DNA of 64,000 nucleotides from Georgenia muralis (GCF_003814705.1 NZ_RKRA01000001.1:992001-1056000); one strand, 5' to 3'; shown: positions 48,257 through 59,738, counted from the first letter of the stretch. Program-made: numbers and translations. Notes: a model not told the origin generated them from the letters alone.

Positions 48257-50520
48257 GCCCTCTGCGCCCCCTTGATGCTCCGCAGGACCGGCGAGAGCCG
48301 CCCCTCCGCGGTGGTGGTCCAGGCGTGGACCGGCCACCGCCGCGCACTGGCGTACCGGTACAGGCTGGCGTCGGGGTTGACGGCGTTGGGGTGGCCGACG
48401 ACCTCGAGCCACGAGCGGTCCGCGTAGCTGTCGCCGTAAGCATAGGACTCGGCCAGGTTCACGCCGCGCTCACGGGCGTAGCGCCGCAGCCACGCCGCGC
48501 GCGCCTCGCCCACCAGCGGCGACGCCGCCAGGTGCCCGGTCCACCGGCCCTCGGCGTCCTTCTCCATGCTGCCGGCCACGATCTCGTCGAACAGGCCCGC
48601 GAGGGGCTCGACGAACACGTCGATCTCCCCGGTCACCAGCACCGTGCGGTGGCCGGCGGCCCGGTGCGCCCGCACCTGCTCGACCGCCTCCGTGAGCAGG
48701 CCGCGCCGCAGCGAGGGCTCGACGACGCGCGCGACGACGCCGCGCAGCTCCTCCTCGGCGATGCCCTCGTAGCGCCGCATGAAGGTGCGGATGAAGTCCG
48801 AGCGGTCCCGGCGCTCGGCGCCGAGGTAGCGCGGGCCGAGGGCGAGGAGGTTCGCCAGCGAGCCGGGCCAGTGCCGCACCGGCCGGGCGGCCAGCTCGAT
48901 CCACAGGTAGTGCTCGACCAGGGTGGCCGCGGCGAGGGTGCGCTGGAGGTCGAAGACGGCGACGACGTCGGTGCGCTGCGGCAGCGCCGGCGGCGGGCCG
49001 CCGGCGTCCTTGGACCGACGGTCCCGCATGAGCCCGGGCACCCCGGGGATGTGGACCTCCTGGAGGTAGTGCTGCCAGTCGATCTCGGTGACGTCGAACC
49101 CGTGCTCGGTGCGCCGCTCGGCCGGCAGGCCGGCGTGGAGCGCGCGCGTGCGGGCGTCGTCGAAGATCACCTCGGTCTGGGTGTAGGGCTGGTACAGGGA
49201 GGTGAACTTGCGCAGGGTGCCCAGGTCGCGCCGGGCCTTGTCCAGGGTCGACATCCAGCCCCGGGTGCGCTGGTTGGCGGGCAGACGGCCCAGCGCCTTG
49301 TCGGCGAGGTCGACCGCCCTCTCGCGCCGGCCCAGCGCCCGCTCGACGGCGCCCGTGTGCGGGAAGGACCACGACGGCACCTGCACGTGCGCGCCCTCGG
49401 CGTCCTTGAGCGGGTGCGCCTCGAAGTACTCGCGCACGAGGCGGTAGAGCCGCCCGATGGGCAGCGGGTTGGTGATGCCCGAGGAGACCTGGAAGAACTG
49501 CGGCTCCCCGGCCGGGGCGGGAGCGGCCGCCGCGGCGAGGATCGCGTTGACGACGAAGTCGACGGGGATGACGTCCAGGACGGTGTCGGCCAGGGCGGGG
49601 AACTCCGGCAGCAGCCCGCGCCCGTAGGCGGCGATGAGCGGGTCGGCGACCTTGAACCCGTCGATCCAGCCCGGGTAGGGGTGCTTGAGGGAGGACTCGA
49701 TGATCGTCGGCCGCACCACGGACAGGCGGTGCCCGGCGCCGGCCCACAGCTCCTCGGCCGCCCGCTCGCCCAGGGCCTTGGTGAAGGTGTAGACGTCCGT
49801 CCAGCCCAGGGACTGTGCGCGCGTGCGGCCGGCCTCGACGAGCTCGGCCCGCACCCACTCGCGGCGGGCCTCCTCGGCCGCCTCGGCGACCGCGGCCGCA
49901 CCCGCCCGCCGGTGCTGCGCCTGGGCGTCGTCGAGCAGGCGGCGCAGGACGTCGGGACGGCGGGAGGCGGCCTCGGCCTCCTCGCGGGCCAGGAGGGCCT
50001 GCGTCTGCTCGAGGTCACGGTCGACGCCGTGGTCGAGGGGACGCTCCTCGGCGACCCCCTTGCGCAGGCCCGCGACGTAGGCGGTCGAGACGTGGACGAC
50101 GTGGGGGTCGCCACCCGCGGCGGCCAGGGCCTCGTACAGCGAGACGGGTCCGCCGACGTTCGCGGTGAACGCCTCGTCGATCGGCAGGTCGAAGGAGACC
50201 GTCGAGGCGGAGTGCAGGACGACGTCGAGGTCGCCGGGCAGCGGGGGCAGGTCGCCGAGGTCGCCGGAGATCACGGTGACCCGCTCGTCGACGGCCGCCG
50301 CCGCGGCCTCCTCGCCCAGCCGCGCACGCCAGGGGCGGAAGACGGGCTTGCGCAGGAGCTTGTCGACCCGGGCCTGCGCGGACAGCTCCCCGCGCGGACG
50401 GACGAGCACGCTGACGCGCGTGGTCGGGTAGGCGGAGAGGAGCTTCTCCAGGACGGCCTGGCCGACGAAGCCGGTGGCCCCGGTGAGCAGGACGTGGGCG
50501 CCGTCGAGCGGTTTGGACAT
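48253..50520 (-). CDS. fatty acyl-CoA reductase fused to HAD-like domain
   Basis: A 755-residue two-domain protein. Residues 1-440 form a male-sterility/FAR-type NAD-binding domain: LLTGATGFVGQAVLEKLL, STVSFDLPIDEAFTANV, catalytic YTFTK, and PIGRLYRLVREYFEAHP. Residues 510-755 form a HAD-IB-like domain with GDSYADRSWLEVVGHPNAVN. Its first motif reads FDLQRT: the catalytic D524 is kept but the second Asp is replaced by Gln526. The reductase should turn acyl-CoA into fatty alcohol, the AGPS co-substrate. The ATG at 50520 is 7 nt after TATCGT, so the operon is probably leaderless. Confidence 0.85.
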   Translation of the reverse strand: MSKPLDGAHVLLTGATGFVGQAVLEKLLSAYPTTRVSVLVRPRGELSAQARVDKLLRKPVFRPWRARLGEEAAAAAVDERVTVISGDLGDLPPLPGDLDVVLHSASTVSFDLPIDEAFTANVGGPVSLYEALAAAGGDPHVVHVSTAYVAGLRKGVAEERPLDHGVDRDLEQTQALLAREEAEAASRRPDVLRRLLDDAQAQHRRAGAAAVAEAAEEARREWVRAELVEAGRTRAQSLGWTDVYTFTKALGERAAEELWAGAGHRLSVVRPTIIESSLKHPYPGWIDGFKVADPLIAAYGRGLLPEFPALADTVLDVIPVDFVVNAILAAAAAPAPAGEPQFFQVSSGITNPLPIGRLYRLVREYFEAHPLKDAEGAHVQVPSWSFPHTGAVERALGRRERAVDLADKALGRLPANQRTRGWMSTLDKARRDLGTLRKFTSLYQPYTQTEVIFDDARTRALHAGLPAERRTEHGFDVTEIDWQHYLQEVHIPGVPGLMRDRRSKDAGGPPPALPQRTDVVAVFDLQRTLAAATLVEHYLWIELAARPVRHWPGSLANLLALGPRYLGAERRDRSDFIRTFMRRYEGIAEEELRGVVARVVEPSLRRGLLTEAVEQVRAHRAAGHRTVLVTGEIDVFVEPLAGLFDEIVAGSMEKDAEGRWTGHLAASPLVGEARAAWLRRYARERGVNLAESYAYGDSYADRSWLEVVGHPNAVNPDASLYRYASARRWPVHAWTTTAEGRLSPVLRSIKGAQRA

Positions 50521-50527
50521 TCCGCAG

Positions 50528-50533
50528 ACGATA
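50528..50533 (-). promoter_or_regulatory. -10 element of the ether-lipid-like operon
   Basis: TATCGT on the minus strand, 7 nt before the ATG at 50520. The -35 is not clear and no ribosome site is present. Confidence 0.5.
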
Positions 50534-50687
50534 CCGCTGTGCGCCGGACAGTCCGACCGGGACCGTCCCGCGGTCAGCACGTGGGACGTCTCACGCAAGG
50601 CCCGTCCACCCCTGGTTTGACGGGGCCCCCCATCGGTCTACGATCGGAGGTTGCAGTTGTTCCCTGCCACCGACGAATCCAGGAGCC

Positions 50688-52187
50688 ATGGGCGTCACCG
50701 ACGTACCGCAGTGGTTGCCCGCCGCGTTCATCCGCAGCGTCCTCGCGGCCGGTGCCACGGCACCCCGGGAGGAGATCGAGGCCACCTGCCGCCGGCTCCT
50801 CGAGCGCTGGGCCGGACCGGACCGGCGTTTCCACAACGTCAAGCACCTCATCGACGTCCTCGCCCGGGTGGACGAGCTCGCCGAGGAGACGCACGACCCC
50901 GACCTGGTGCGGCTGGCGGCGTGGTACCACGGAGCCGTCTTCAGCTCGACGGCGACGAAGGCCTACTCCCGCAGCGGCGGGGAGGACGAGGTCGCCTCGG
51001 CCGACCTCGCCACGGAGGAGCTCCTCGCCCTCGGCGTGCCGGAGCGCACCGTCGGCCGCATCGCCGAGCTCATCGTCAACCTCAAGCGGCACGAGGCGGC
51101 GGTGCGGGACATCGACTGCCTGGCGCTGTGCGACGCCGACCTGGCCACCCTCGCCGCGGACCCGCAGCGCTACAGCGCCTACCGGCGAGCCGTGCGGGAG
51201 GAGTACGCACACCTGCCGGTGCGGCACTACGTCGAGGCGCGGCGGAGCATCGTCTCCAAGCTCCTCGCGCGCCGGCACCTCTTCCTCAGCCCCATGGGCG
51301 CGCAGTGGGAGGACCGGGCCCGCGAGAACCTCACTGCAGAGCTCAACCGGCTCGACGCCGAGCTGGCCACCCTGGGCGAGGCGATGCCCGAGGAGTCCGT
51401 GACCGCTGCGGAGGCCGCTCAGGGCGAGGTCTTCGACGAGAGCCAGCCGATCCGTCGTGACGGCGCCTCGCACGTGTTCACCGCCTCCCACGGCACGGCC
51501 GAGCGGACGGCCGGTCCGTACGACGCACCGACCGAGCGGCACGCGGCGGAGCGGCACGACGCGCCGGCTCCCCCCGCCGACGCCCCGGCGGCGACCGTCG
51601 CCGCGGCCGCCGCGGTGACTGCGGCCGCTGCTGCTGCCGGCGCACCCGGCTCACGGGCGGCGGACAGCGCCGACAGCCGGGCGCGCGTCCGCGCATCCTC
51701 CCTGGAGTCCTTCCCGGACGACCTCGACGGACGCCGCGACGGAGCCGCGAACACGAACCGCGCCGGCCGTGAGCTCATCGCCCGCACCTCGCGCGAACGG
51801 ATCGAGGAGGCCGTGCGCCACGGCGCCGAGCGGGCCGAGCGGGACCGCCGCCAGCGCGAGCGGCTCGCGTCCGCCCGTGCGGCGCGCGAGGCCGCGCAGC
51901 CGGCCCGGACCGAGCGCGGGGCGGACCGCGGCGCCCAGCCGCTCGACCCCTCCGGCGCGCTCCTCACCGCCGCCACCCCCGCGGAGGCAGCAGCCGACGC
52001 CCCGCCCGCGGTCGCCACCCCGGTGGAGCAGCGCTCGGCGGTGGACCGGGTGCCCGAGGAGATCGAGCCCGACCCGGTGACCGGGGAGCTCGAGCGCCCC
52101 GACCTCACCCCCCACAGCGGCATCGAGCGGGAGCCGGAGCTCTTCGGGCACCGACGGGACTGGCGCAAAGACCGCCACCGTCGCTGA
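50688..52187 (+). CDS. HD-superfamily protein (COG4339) with altered HD motif and long disordered tail
   Basis: A 499-residue protein. Residues 1-210 form a COG4339-type HD domain: RRFHNVKHLIDVLARVDELA, the motif region LAAWYHGAVF, and CLALCDADLATLAADPQRYS. The canonical His-Asp pair is H81-G82 here, so one metal ligand appears lost. Residues about 225-499 are Ala/Arg/Glu/Pro-rich and probably disordered. AGGAGCC lies just before the ATG; a TACGAT -10 is about 40 nt upstream. A paralogue with an intact HD motif lies at 52669. It may be an inactive or regulatory partner. Confidence 0.8.
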   Translation: MGVTDVPQWLPAAFIRSVLAAGATAPREEIEATCRRLLERWAGPDRRFHNVKHLIDVLARVDELAEETHDPDLVRLAAWYHGAVFSSTATKAYSRSGGEDEVASADLATEELLALGVPERTVGRIAELIVNLKRHEAAVRDIDCLALCDADLATLAADPQRYSAYRRAVREEYAHLPVRHYVEARRSIVSKLLARRHLFLSPMGAQWEDRARENLTAELNRLDAELATLGEAMPEESVTAAEAAQGEVFDESQPIRRDGASHVFTASHGTAERTAGPYDAPTERHAAERHDAPAPPADAPAATVAAAAAVTAAAAAAGAPGSRAADSADSRARVRASSLESFPDDLDGRRDGAANTNRAGRELIARTSRERIEEAVRHGAERAERDRRQRERLASARAAREAAQPARTERGADRGAQPLDPSGALLTAATPAEAAADAPPAVATPVEQRSAVDRVPEEIEPDPVTGELERPDLTPHSGIEREPELFGHRRDWRKDRHRR

Positions 52188-52344
52188 CGTCCGCCCGCGA
52201 GGCTCCGTCCGCCGAGCCCGTCCACCGGTCGACGCCGCGAGCCCGCGTCCACAGCCCCGCGGAGCGCGACCACGGCCCGGTCCTGCACCTGCCTAACCTC
52301 GGCCGTGGACGCCCGCACCCGGCGGGCGGCGTGAAGGGGTGACG

Positions 52345-52635
52345 ATGTCGAGATTCCAGGTGGACAGCGCGGAGGTCGCCCGCGCGGCTGCGCTGACCCG
52401 CGCGAGCACGGCGGTCATCCGCGACGAGGTGACCGCGATGATGGCGCACCTCTCCGCGCTCCAGGCCGGGTGGACGGGCGCCGCGGCCGCCGCGTTCGCC
52501 GGGTGCGCCGAGAGCTGGCGGGCGACGCAGACGCAGGTGGAGCTCTCCCTCGAGCAGGTCACCCAGGCCCTCGACACCGCGTCGCGGACCTACGCGGAGG
52601 CGGAGGCGAGCGCGCAGAGCCTGTTCCTGCGCTGA
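52345..52635 (+). CDS. WXG100-family (EsxA-like) protein
   Basis: A 96-residue helical hairpin with the central WXG motif in ALQAGWTGAAAAAFAG and heptad-rich helices on both sides, the hallmark of ESAT-6-like substrates of type VII secretion. GAAGGGG precedes the ATG at 52345 by 5 nt. No EccC, EccD or partner WXG gene is nearby, so it is an orphan in this window, lying between two HD paralogues. Export would rely on a machine encoded elsewhere. Confidence 0.88.
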   Translation: MSRFQVDSAEVARAAALTRASTAVIRDEVTAMMAHLSALQAGWTGAAAAAFAGCAESWRATQTQVELSLEQVTQALDTASRTYAEAEASAQSLFLR

Positions 52636-52656
52636 GCGGGCCGGCGCCGCGGTCCG

Positions 52657-52662
52657 TACGAT
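52657..52662 (+). promoter_or_regulatory. -10 element of leaderless DUF4031-HD gene
   Basis: TACGAT, 6 nt before the GTG at 52669; a close match to TANNNT. Confidence 0.5.
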
Positions 52663-52668
52663 CGCGAG

Positions 52669-53580
52669 GTGGCCCTCCTCGTCGATCCACCGCAGTGGCC
52701 GGCCCACGGAACCCGGTGGGCCCACCTCGTCTCCGACTCCTCCCTCGTCGAGCTGCACGCCTTCGCCCGGGTGGCCGGGCTGCCGGCGCGGGCCTTCGAC
52801 CTCGACCACTACGACGTGCCGGCCGACCGGGTGGCGGACCTGGTCGCCGCCGGGGCGGACCAGGTCGCGGCCCGTGAGCTCCTGGCCCGGCTCACCGCCT
52901 CGGGGCTGCGGGTACGGGGGGCGGACCGGGACGCGCTCGCCGCCGCCCGTCGACGGGACGACCTCGTGCGCCGCTGGGCGCGCCTGGCTCCCGAGCTGCC
53001 GGTCGGGGCGTGGATGCCGGCCGGCACCGACCTCCTGGGTCGGTGGGCGGAGCCGCACCGCGGCTACCACGACGTCGGCCACCTGCACGAGGTCCTCGTC
53101 CACCTCGACGTGCTCGCCGAGAGCGGCGAGCGATTCGAACGGCCGGCGGTACTGGCGGCGTGGTTCCACGACGCGGTCTACCGCGGCCGTCCGGGACAGG
53201 ACGAGACCGACTCGGCGGAGCTGGCGCGGGCAGCGCTCCACGCCCGGGGGGTCGCGGCGGCCGACGAGGTGGCCCGCCTCGTCCGGGTGACCGCCGGCCA
53301 CCTGCCGGACGTGGCGGACACCGACGCCGCGGCGCTGTGCGACGCCGACCTCGCGGTCCTGGCCGCCTCGCCGCGCCGCTACGCCCGGTACGTCGCCGGC
53401 GTGCGGCGCGAGTACCCGCACGTCACCGACGAGGACTTCCGGCGTGGGCGGGCCGAGGTCCTGCGGCGTCTCCTGGGGCGGGGGCACCTCTTCACCACGT
53501 CGACCGCCCGACGCCGCTGGGAGCGCCCCGCCCGCGACAACGTCGCGCGCGAGCTCGCGTCGCTGGAGGCACGCGGCTGA
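52669..53580 (+). CDS. DUF4031-HD domain fusion (COG4339 phosphohydrolase-like)
   Basis: A 303-residue fusion. Residues 1-90 match DUF4031 (LLVDPPQWPAHGTRWAHLVS; AFDLDHYDVPADR). Residues 115-303 form a COG4339-type HD domain with HDVGHLHEVLVHLDVL, the intact H167-D168 in AAWFHDAVYRG, and ALCDADLAVLAASPRRYARY. It is a predicted metal-dependent phosphohydrolase with an unknown nucleotide substrate. It shares clear homology with the gene at 50688. The start has a TACGAT -10 6 nt upstream. Its stop codon lies inside a tandem repeat. Confidence 0.87.
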   Translation: MALLVDPPQWPAHGTRWAHLVSDSSLVELHAFARVAGLPARAFDLDHYDVPADRVADLVAAGADQVAARELLARLTASGLRVRGADRDALAAARRRDDLVRRWARLAPELPVGAWMPAGTDLLGRWAEPHRGYHDVGHLHEVLVHLDVLAESGERFERPAVLAAWFHDAVYRGRPGQDETDSAELARAALHARGVAAADEVARLVRVTAGHLPDVADTDAAALCDADLAVLAASPRRYARYVAGVRREYPHVTDEDFRRGRAEVLRRLLGRGHLFTTSTARRRWERPARDNVARELASLEARG

Positions 53581-53664
53581 GGGCGGTTGAGGACGGCTGA
53601 GGACGGCTGAGGGGCGGCTGAGGGGCGGCTGAGGGGCGGCTGAGGGGCGGCTGAGGGGCGGCTG
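53574..53664. repeat. tandem 10/11-bp repeat after the HD gene
   Basis: About eight units of CGGCTGAGGGG or a close variant start at the HD stop codon and run to 53664. The varying unit length and stops in frame rule out coding. It separates the HD gene from DUF1876. Confidence 0.8.
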
Positions 53665-53770
53665 CCCGATGGTCCCTGGCCTCCCCGTCGCCCGGGCCGG
53701 ACGATGGAGAGGTCAGGTCGGCGAGGCCGGACCGGCGCGACCGGGCCGGTGGGCGGGGAGGAGCAGAACG

Positions 53771-54052
53771 GTGGCACACACGTGGAAGGTGCAGATCGAC
53801 CTCTTCAACGCCGGCGAGGTCCGCTCCGACGAACCCCTCACCACCGCCCACGCGACGTTGACGACGTCCGCGGGGACGACCCTCAACGGGTACGGCCGCG
53901 CCAGGCGCAACCCCGGTGACCCGGACGTGCCCGAGGTCGGCGAGGAGCTCGCCGCCGCGCGAGCGCTGCGCGACCTGGCGGACCGCCTGCTCCGGGCGAG
54001 CTCGGACGACATCTCCGCGCTGGAGCACCACCGGGTCCATCTCGCCCGGTAG
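53771..54052 (+). CDS. DUF1876 family protein
   Basis: A 93-residue protein of the actinobacterial DUF1876 family: AHTWKVQIDLFN, TTAHATLTTSAGTTLNGYGR and GEELAAARALRDLADRLL. The fold is compared with double-stranded-RNA-binding domains; the function is unproven. The GTG at 53771 follows GGGAGGAG. DUF1876 and DUF1918 genes, both in this stretch, often co-occur in actinobacterial genomes. Confidence 0.9.
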   Translation: MAHTWKVQIDLFNAGEVRSDEPLTTAHATLTTSAGTTLNGYGRARRNPGDPDVPEVGEELAAARALRDLADRLLRASSDDISALEHHRVHLAR

Positions 54053-54141
54053 GCCGGCCCCGACGCACGCGGGCTCGAGCGCGCGCCGCCGCGAACCGGA
54101 AGCGGCATGATGGAGCGCCATCAGGCTCGAGGAGGCCGACA

Positions 54142-55638
54142 GTGAGAGGGCCAGCCGTGACCGCAACGACGAGCATCGGGCTCGCCGAGGCGATCGACCC
54201 GCTCGTCGTCGCCCTGGACGTCGGCTCGACCGGCACCCGCGGCGGCGTCTACGACGCCACGGGCCGCCCGGTGCGCGGCCTGCGCCACAAGGTTCCTCAC
54301 GCGTTCACCACCCGGCCCGACGGCACGTCCGAGATCGACCCGGCGCAGGTGCTGAGGGAGGTCGCGGACATCCTCGACGCCCTCGACGACAGCCGGCTCG
54401 GCGCCCGGGTCCGCGGCGTCGCGCTGGACACCTTCGCGGCAAGCCTCGTGGGGGTCGACGCCGCCGGGACCGCCGTCACGGCCTGCCTGACCTACGCCGA
54501 CTCGCGCAGCGCCGCCCATGCCGCCGCCCTGCGCGAGGAGCTCGACGTCCGCGCGGTCCACGACCGCACGGGCACGATGATCCACCCCTCGTACCACGCG
54601 CCCCGCCTGCGGTGGCTGGCGGCCACCGCACCGGACGTCGCGCGCTCGTCGTCGTGGTGGTCCCTCGGCGAGTACGTCTACTTCCACCTTCTCGGGACGA
54701 CCGCCGTTGGCACCTCGACGGCGGCGTGGACCGGCCTGCTCGACCGGCGGACCGGTGCCTGGGACACCGAGCTGCTCGAGGCGACCCGGACCAGCCCCGA
54801 GCGGTTCTCGCCCGTCCACGACCCGGGCGCGCCCCTGACCCCGGCCACCGGCGCGGTCGCCCGGCGGTGGCCCACCCTCGCCGGGGCCGTGTGGTTCCCC
54901 GTCGTCTCGGACGGCTTCGCGAGCAACGTCGGGGCGGGCGCCGTGGACGCGACCTCGATCGCGGCCGCGGCAGCCACCTCGGGGGCCCTGCGCGTGCTCC
55001 TGGACGCCCCGCCGGAGAAGGTCCCCGACGGGCTGTGGAGCTACCGGGTCGACGCCGGGCGCTCCCTCCTCGGCGGGGCGCTCAACGACGTCGGCCGCGC
55101 CGTGACCTGGCTCTCCGAGACCCTCCGGATCGACGGCACGCGGGGCGCCGTCCTCCTCGCGGAACCCTCCGCCACCACCCCCCTCGTGCTGCCCTACCTC
55201 TCCGGGGAACGCGCGCCGGGCTGGGCCGGTGACGCCCGCGCCGTCCTCACCGGCGTGGGGGCGGCCACCACGCCGGACGACCTCTACCGCGGCACGCTGG
55301 AGGGTGTCGCGCTGACCTACGCCCGGGTGGCGGACCGTCTGGCGCCGGCCGCGCCGCGCGCGGACCGGATCATGGCCTCGGGCCGGGTGGCCAAGGACCT
55401 GCCCGAGTGGCTGCAGATCCTCGCCGACGTGCTGGGCCGGCCGGTCACGCACGTCACGGCGCGCCGCTCGACCCTGCGCGGCACGGCCCTCATCGCGCTC
55501 GACGTCCTGGCCCCGGGGGTGGCGAGGTCGTCGCCGGAGACGGGGGCCACGTACGAGCCCGTCGCCGGACGGTCCGGCTACTACGCCGACCGCGGGGCAC
55601 GGTTCGCCGCCCTCTACGACGCTCTCGTCCGCGGCTAG
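54142..55638 (+). CDS. FGGY-family carbohydrate kinase (gluconokinase/xylulokinase-like)
   Basis: A 498-residue kinase of normal FGGY length. The N-terminal phosphate loop is VVALDVGSTGTRGGVYDATG, followed by the sugar-contact strand GVALDTFAASLVGVD and SRSAAHAAALREEL. The C-terminal ATP lobe has LPYLSGERAPGWAGDARAVL and MASGRVAKDLPEWLQILADV. It phosphorylates a sugar or polyol. GGAGG precedes the GTG at 54142 by 6 nt; the next in-frame GTG at 54157 has no such site. A 6-bp-stem inverted repeat at about 54108-54123 lies just upstream. The substrate is not assigned. Confidence 0.87.
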   Translation: MRGPAVTATTSIGLAEAIDPLVVALDVGSTGTRGGVYDATGRPVRGLRHKVPHAFTTRPDGTSEIDPAQVLREVADILDALDDSRLGARVRGVALDTFAASLVGVDAAGTAVTACLTYADSRSAAHAAALREELDVRAVHDRTGTMIHPSYHAPRLRWLAATAPDVARSSSWWSLGEYVYFHLLGTTAVGTSTAAWTGLLDRRTGAWDTELLEATRTSPERFSPVHDPGAPLTPATGAVARRWPTLAGAVWFPVVSDGFASNVGAGAVDATSIAAAAATSGALRVLLDAPPEKVPDGLWSYRVDAGRSLLGGALNDVGRAVTWLSETLRIDGTRGAVLLAEPSATTPLVLPYLSGERAPGWAGDARAVLTGVGAATTPDDLYRGTLEGVALTYARVADRLAPAAPRADRIMASGRVAKDLPEWLQILADVLGRPVTHVTARRSTLRGTALIALDVLAPGVARSSPETGATYEPVAGRSGYYADRGARFAALYDALVRG

Positions 55639-55759
55639 GGCCGGCACCGCTGGGCGGCCGGTCGCGACCAACGACCCTTGCGACCCGTGCCGCGGCCTCC
55701 GACGCTGGAGGTGACGCACGGCCCCGACACGGGGTCCCGGCGGAGCGGAGGTGAGCGTG

Positions 55760-56029
55760 ATGCGCGCCGAGCCCGGTGACCGCATCGTCATCCAGTCCCG
55801 GAGCCTCGGGGCGGTCTCCCGCGACGGGGAGGTCCTCGAGGCCCGCGGCCCGGACGGCACCCCGCCCTTCCTGGTGCGCTGGTCGGACAACGGCCACGTC
55901 GCCCTGGTCTTCCCCGGCCCGGACGCCCTCGTCGCCCCGGCGAGGCTGCACCCGTACCCCCTGGAGCACCTCCAGCACATGACCCACCTGGCCCAGCACG
56001 GGACCCGGCACCGCCTCGACGCGGCCTGA
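55760..56029 (+). CDS. DUF1918 family protein
   Basis: An 89-residue protein. Residues 1-60 match DUF1918, a small beta-barrel (AEPGDRIVIQSRSLGAVSRD; GTPPFLVRWSDNGHVALVFP). The His-rich C-terminus (LEHLQHMTHLAQHGTRHR) is typical of these proteins. GGAG lies 9 nt before the ATG at 55760. The function is unknown. Confidence 0.88.
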   Translation: MRAEPGDRIVIQSRSLGAVSRDGEVLEARGPDGTPPFLVRWSDNGHVALVFPGPDALVAPARLHPYPLEHLQHMTHLAQHGTRHRLDAA

Positions 56030-56114
56030 GCCGCCCGGCCCGTGCGGCGCGCACGCCGCACGGGCCGGCACCTGCGTCACCGCGCCGAGGACGAGCACCC
56101 CCCGCACCGAGGGT

Positions 56115-56174
56115 CGGCACGCTCCGTGACGCGCCGAAGGGCGGCACGCTCCGTGACGCGCCGAAGGGCGGCAC
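56115..56174. repeat. 27-bp tandem duplication next to groEL terminator
   Basis: Two perfect 27-bp copies (56115-56141, 56142-56168) and a partial third (56169-56174). Each contains CCGAAGGGCGGCAC, one arm of the terminator hairpin at 56161, so alternative hairpins can form. Confidence 0.85.
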
Positions 56175-56192
56175 GTGTGTGCCGCCCTTCGG
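56161..56192. terminator. bidirectional terminator between DUF1918 and groEL
   Basis: A perfect 14-bp stem (56161-56174 with 56179-56192) with a GTGT loop, between converging genes. Confidence 0.82.
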
Positions 56193-56249
56193 TGTGCCGT
56201 GCTCCCCGGCCGGTCCGGAACGGTCCGGTCGGGGGTCAGACGGACGGGA

Positions 56250-59539
<3,290 letters not shown>

Positions 59540-59581
59540 GGCGGCAGCGCCCGGCGGCCCGGCTGCAGGAGGGCGGGAGGG

Positions 59582-59659
59582 CTACTCGAGGTCGACGCCG
59601 TCCTGGACGCTGCGCTCACGCTGGTCGTCGGCCGGGGGGAAGATCTGGCCAGGGGTCAC
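59582..59659 (-). CDS. 25-residue small ORF with good ribosome site
   Basis: A 26-codon frame (including stop) beginning MTPGQIFPPADD and ending DGVDLE. GAGGAG lies 5 nt before the GTG at 59659. The composition (acidic, Pro-containing, no hydrophobic helix) is unlike a leader or toxin peptide. A palindromic element at 59722-59738, shared with the DUF3263 gene, lies 63 nt upstream. Too short to place by family; it could be a conserved small protein or a peptide precursor. Confidence 0.45.
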   Translation of the reverse strand: MTPGQIFPPADDQRERSVQDGVDLE

Positions 59660-59721
59660 GAGGGCTCCTCGAGGTGGACCCGCGCTCGCGCGGGTCGGGA
59701 CGGACGTCTAGCCGAACCTAT

Positions 59722-59738
59722 CGACACCGTTGTCATTC
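59722..59738 (-). promoter_or_regulatory. candidate operator/promoter element, copy 1
   Basis: CGACACCGTTGTCATTC on the plus strand. It matches 15 of 17 bases of the element at 63250 and lies at a similar distance (63 versus 69 nt) upstream of a minus-strand start. Confidence 0.4.

Noticed and set aside
53574..53664. Possible CRISPR array
   Set aside because: Units are 10-11 bp and directly adjacent without spacers.
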